Origin: Giardia muris
Taxonomy: Eukaryota > Fornicata > Diplomonadida > Hexamitidae
NCBI GenBank assembly: GCA_006247105.1
Contig: CM016925.1
Span: 868,001-932,000 of the forward strand
Reading direction: 5' to 3'
Length of the DNA: 64,000 nt
Shown here: piece by piece, positions 62,403 through 64,000 of the stretch
Position numbering within the stretch: position 1 is the first letter of the stretch
Layout of the letters: each line of letters starts with the position of its first letter
The notes under the pieces: model-generated
The model's database searches: none
The model's input: only the letters and a program-made list of their open reading frames with translations
Told to the model about the DNA's origin: nothing
Program-made: the position numbers and the translations under genes

Positions 62403-64000
62403 GAGACCGGCTAAGGAGCGGATTGGACGGCTCATCTGGAAGTATGATAGCCGTGAGATGTACGAGGACACAAGCAATCAAGGATATGGGATTTATAGAG
62501 TGACCTTGCCGAGTGTACAGGAAGAGATGCTCGAACGCCTTGAGGACTTGAAGGAGCCGGTAGGAACGAAGAGGGGAGAGCTTCTTGACGACCTTTTCAT
62601 TTGGCCGCATCATGTGGACCATGATGAAACTGCGATCTATTTCACCTTATATCGCCCCGGAAAGCCACTTCCTCTTTACTTACGTGATAGCACCAATGAG
62701 AAAGAACGTCCCACCTTCTCACGTCTGATTGAAATCTTTGTTCAAGTAGCAGCGACTGTGGTTCAATATCAGGAATGTACTGACGAAGAATATGGCTTTC
62801 TAAGGCCTGATGTCATCTGGATTGACGATCTGTTCGACGTACGTATAGAACGGAAGGATATCCACGGTGCCTTCCACCTGAAAGAGGATAAAGCAAGCCT
62901 TTATGCCACAAGAGACCACTTCAACAGGACATTGTCTCAGCACACTGACACACTCCTCCTAGCTGGCCTACTGTACTATCTTCTCACCGGTGACACCCCC
63001 ATATCCGTCGATGAAGGTGAGAAGTGCTATCACGGCCTATCCTACAACAAGGTGATCACTAGAATACCTAACCTCAGCTTTGATTACATCGCCTTCTTCT
63101 CGGCTCTCCTCTCCTCCGAGAACGATCACATTCTCCCAAAGGACCTCGTCAGGTTCTCCCCCTTCCAGCAGACTATAGCAAAGATGGCAGACCGTACCTG
63201 CAACCACGAACGGACAGTCCTGGAGCCCCCGGAAGACATGCACCAGGCCCAACCCGTCGTCCCTCCCAATACTGTCATCCTCTCCACCATACATGCTGTC
63301 ATCGACCAGACGGCTGGGCCAGCGATGAAATCCCAGTCCGTACGCTCGAAAAAGTCCCTGCTGACAGAGAATTCCGAGACGGTACAATCCGAAGCCTCCC
63401 AGAAGAAATCTCCGAAGAAAGCCGCCTCGACCCCCATCCGGAACCGTAACGGCACCTACGCCAGCCCCTCAAGCAAGGCCCACACCTCCCAGAGCACTTC
63501 CGAGCACAGGATACTTGACCAGGGGACTCAAACAAACATGCTAGCCACTCACATCACAACCCTTGAGGAGACCGTCCTCAGGTTACGGCTTGCTATGGAA
63601 AGCGACGACACCCTCAACTTCAAACCATTCTTACACGTCGCTAACCCTATGAACGACCTCCCAGGAAACATGAAAAGGTTGTATCATGACCTCTCACAGG
63701 AACTCGTAAAACAAGGTGAGATCAAATTGGACACCTCCCTTCGCGAAAGGATCAAGTCCTTCGTCGAGAGTACGAGTCGAAGTGCCATCTTGGAGACTCG
63801 CCTCCCAGTCTTCCGCGCAATATGCATGCTTCTAGACGTCACCTGGCAATGTGACGAGAGTGGAGACCTGGACCTACTCCTTCGTGGGCTGAATCGATAT
63901 GGTCAATACGTCCTATCGCTTGAACGCTCCCTTTTCATCCGCTTGCTGGCACAGGTCCAAGGGGCTGGCCTCAAGGAACTTGGATACTCAAACTCATACG
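62401..64000 (+). CDS. NEK-like pseudokinase (3' part cut by window edge)
   Basis: Open from the ATG at 62401 to the window end, 533 visible codons. Residues 10-260 have a degenerate protein kinase layout: GYGIYRVT (degraded glycine loop), LFIWPHHVDHDETAIYFTLY (beta 4-5), a catalytic-loop equivalent YGFLRPDVIWIDD where 'HRDLKPEN' is expected, and LLLAGLLYYLLTGDTPI in place of 'DIWSLGCLLYELLTG..PF'. The catalytic Asp, the loop Asn and an intact DFG are missing, so it cannot be an active kinase. Giardia is known to have a greatly expanded NEK family with many inactive members. After residue 265 a Ser/Lys-rich linker (QKKSPKKAAS) precedes another helical region. No ankyrin repeat is visible yet; it may follow outside the window. 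Confidence 0.65.
   Translation, partial: MRPAKERIGRLIWKYDSREMYEDTSNQGYGIYRVTLPSVQEEMLERLEDLKEPVGTKRGELLDDLFIWPHHVDHDETAIYFTLYRPGKPLPLYLRDSTNEKERPTFSRLIEIFVQVAATVVQYQECTDEEYGFLRPDVIWIDDLFDVRIERKDIHGAFHLKEDKASLYATRDHFNRTLSQHTDTLLLAGLLYYLLTGDTPISVDEGEKCYHGLSYNKVITRIPNLSFDYIAFFSALLSSENDHILPKDLVRFSPFQQTIAKMADRTCNHERTVLEPPEDMHQAQPVVPPNTVILSTIHAVIDQTAGPAMKSQSVRSKKSLLTENSETVQSEASQKKSPKKAASTPIRNRNGTYASPSSKAHTSQSTSEHRILDQGTQTNMLATHITTLEETVLRLRLAMESDDTLNFKPFLHVANPMNDLPGNMKRLYHDLSQELVKQGEIKLDTSLRERIKSFVESTSRSAILETRLPVFRAICMLLDVTWQCDESGDLDLLLRGLNRYGQYVLSLERSLFIRLLAQVQGAGLKELGYSNSY

Noticed and set aside
1..64000. tRNA, rRNA, CRISPR array, transposon
   Set aside because: No tRNA A/B box pair, rRNA stretch, regular spaced repeat or intact transposase or reverse transcriptase was found by reading.

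Overview
The window reads as nuclear DNA of a diplomonad flagellate, most probably the genus Giardia. Genes are intron-free, use the standard code, and sit nearly end to end on both strands. Several end in an AGTRAAY poly(A) signal that overlaps or abuts the stop codon. A histone H4 gene is preceded by a copy of the core-histone promoter motif described for Giardia. There are ankyrin proteins in the Giardia style ('TALM..A', '..L.P.E') and a NEK-like kinase domain that has lost its catalytic residues. The species cannot be fixed by eye; a Giardia other than G. intestinalis, such as G. muris, is possible.

Left part (1-6377): a truncated Rab-like GTPase (DNAJC27/RBJ type) and an IQ-motif protein, then about 5.5 kb in which only a secreted BPI/LBP-family protein looks intact. 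The rest is gene debris: a deubiquitinase (USP) piece without its catalytic boxes, a serpin without its first helix or reactive-centre loop, an ankyrin tail, and about 1.4 kb (4218-5617) with no readable gene.

Middle part (6378-32309): PheRS alpha, a DRC10-like axonemal coiled-coil protein, histone H4, an adaptin-like large chain without an ear, a 16.4-kb single-frame outer-arm dynein gamma-class heavy chain, eIF5B, and an OST48/WBP1-like oligosaccharyltransferase subunit.

Right part (32322-64000): a large unknown alpha-helical protein, CCT-zeta, a kinesin-1-like motor, a small membrane protein, the TFIIH p52 subunit, the SUMO E2 UBC9, several coiled-coil proteins, a TPR-DnaJ co-chaperone, a beta-propeller/alpha-solenoid protein, an IGHMBP2-like helicase, an ankyrin/coiled-coil protein, a tiny MOZART1-like protein, MCM3, and a NEK-like pseudokinase that runs off the window.

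The genes share no operon. Two themes stand out: the flagellar and microtubule cytoskeleton (dynein, DRC10-like, kinesin, MOZART1, coiled-coil proteins, CCT for tubulin folding) and core information processing (PheRS, eIF5B, H4, TFIIH, MCM3, UBC9). Divergent pairs share promoters as short as 11-21 bp and convergent pairs are 3-30 bp apart or overlap. The most interesting points are the OST48 homologue, the earless adaptin, the uninterrupted dynein gene, the tiny MOZART1 gene, a probable hidden frame in the 5' part of a coiled-coil gene, and the decayed region at the left.
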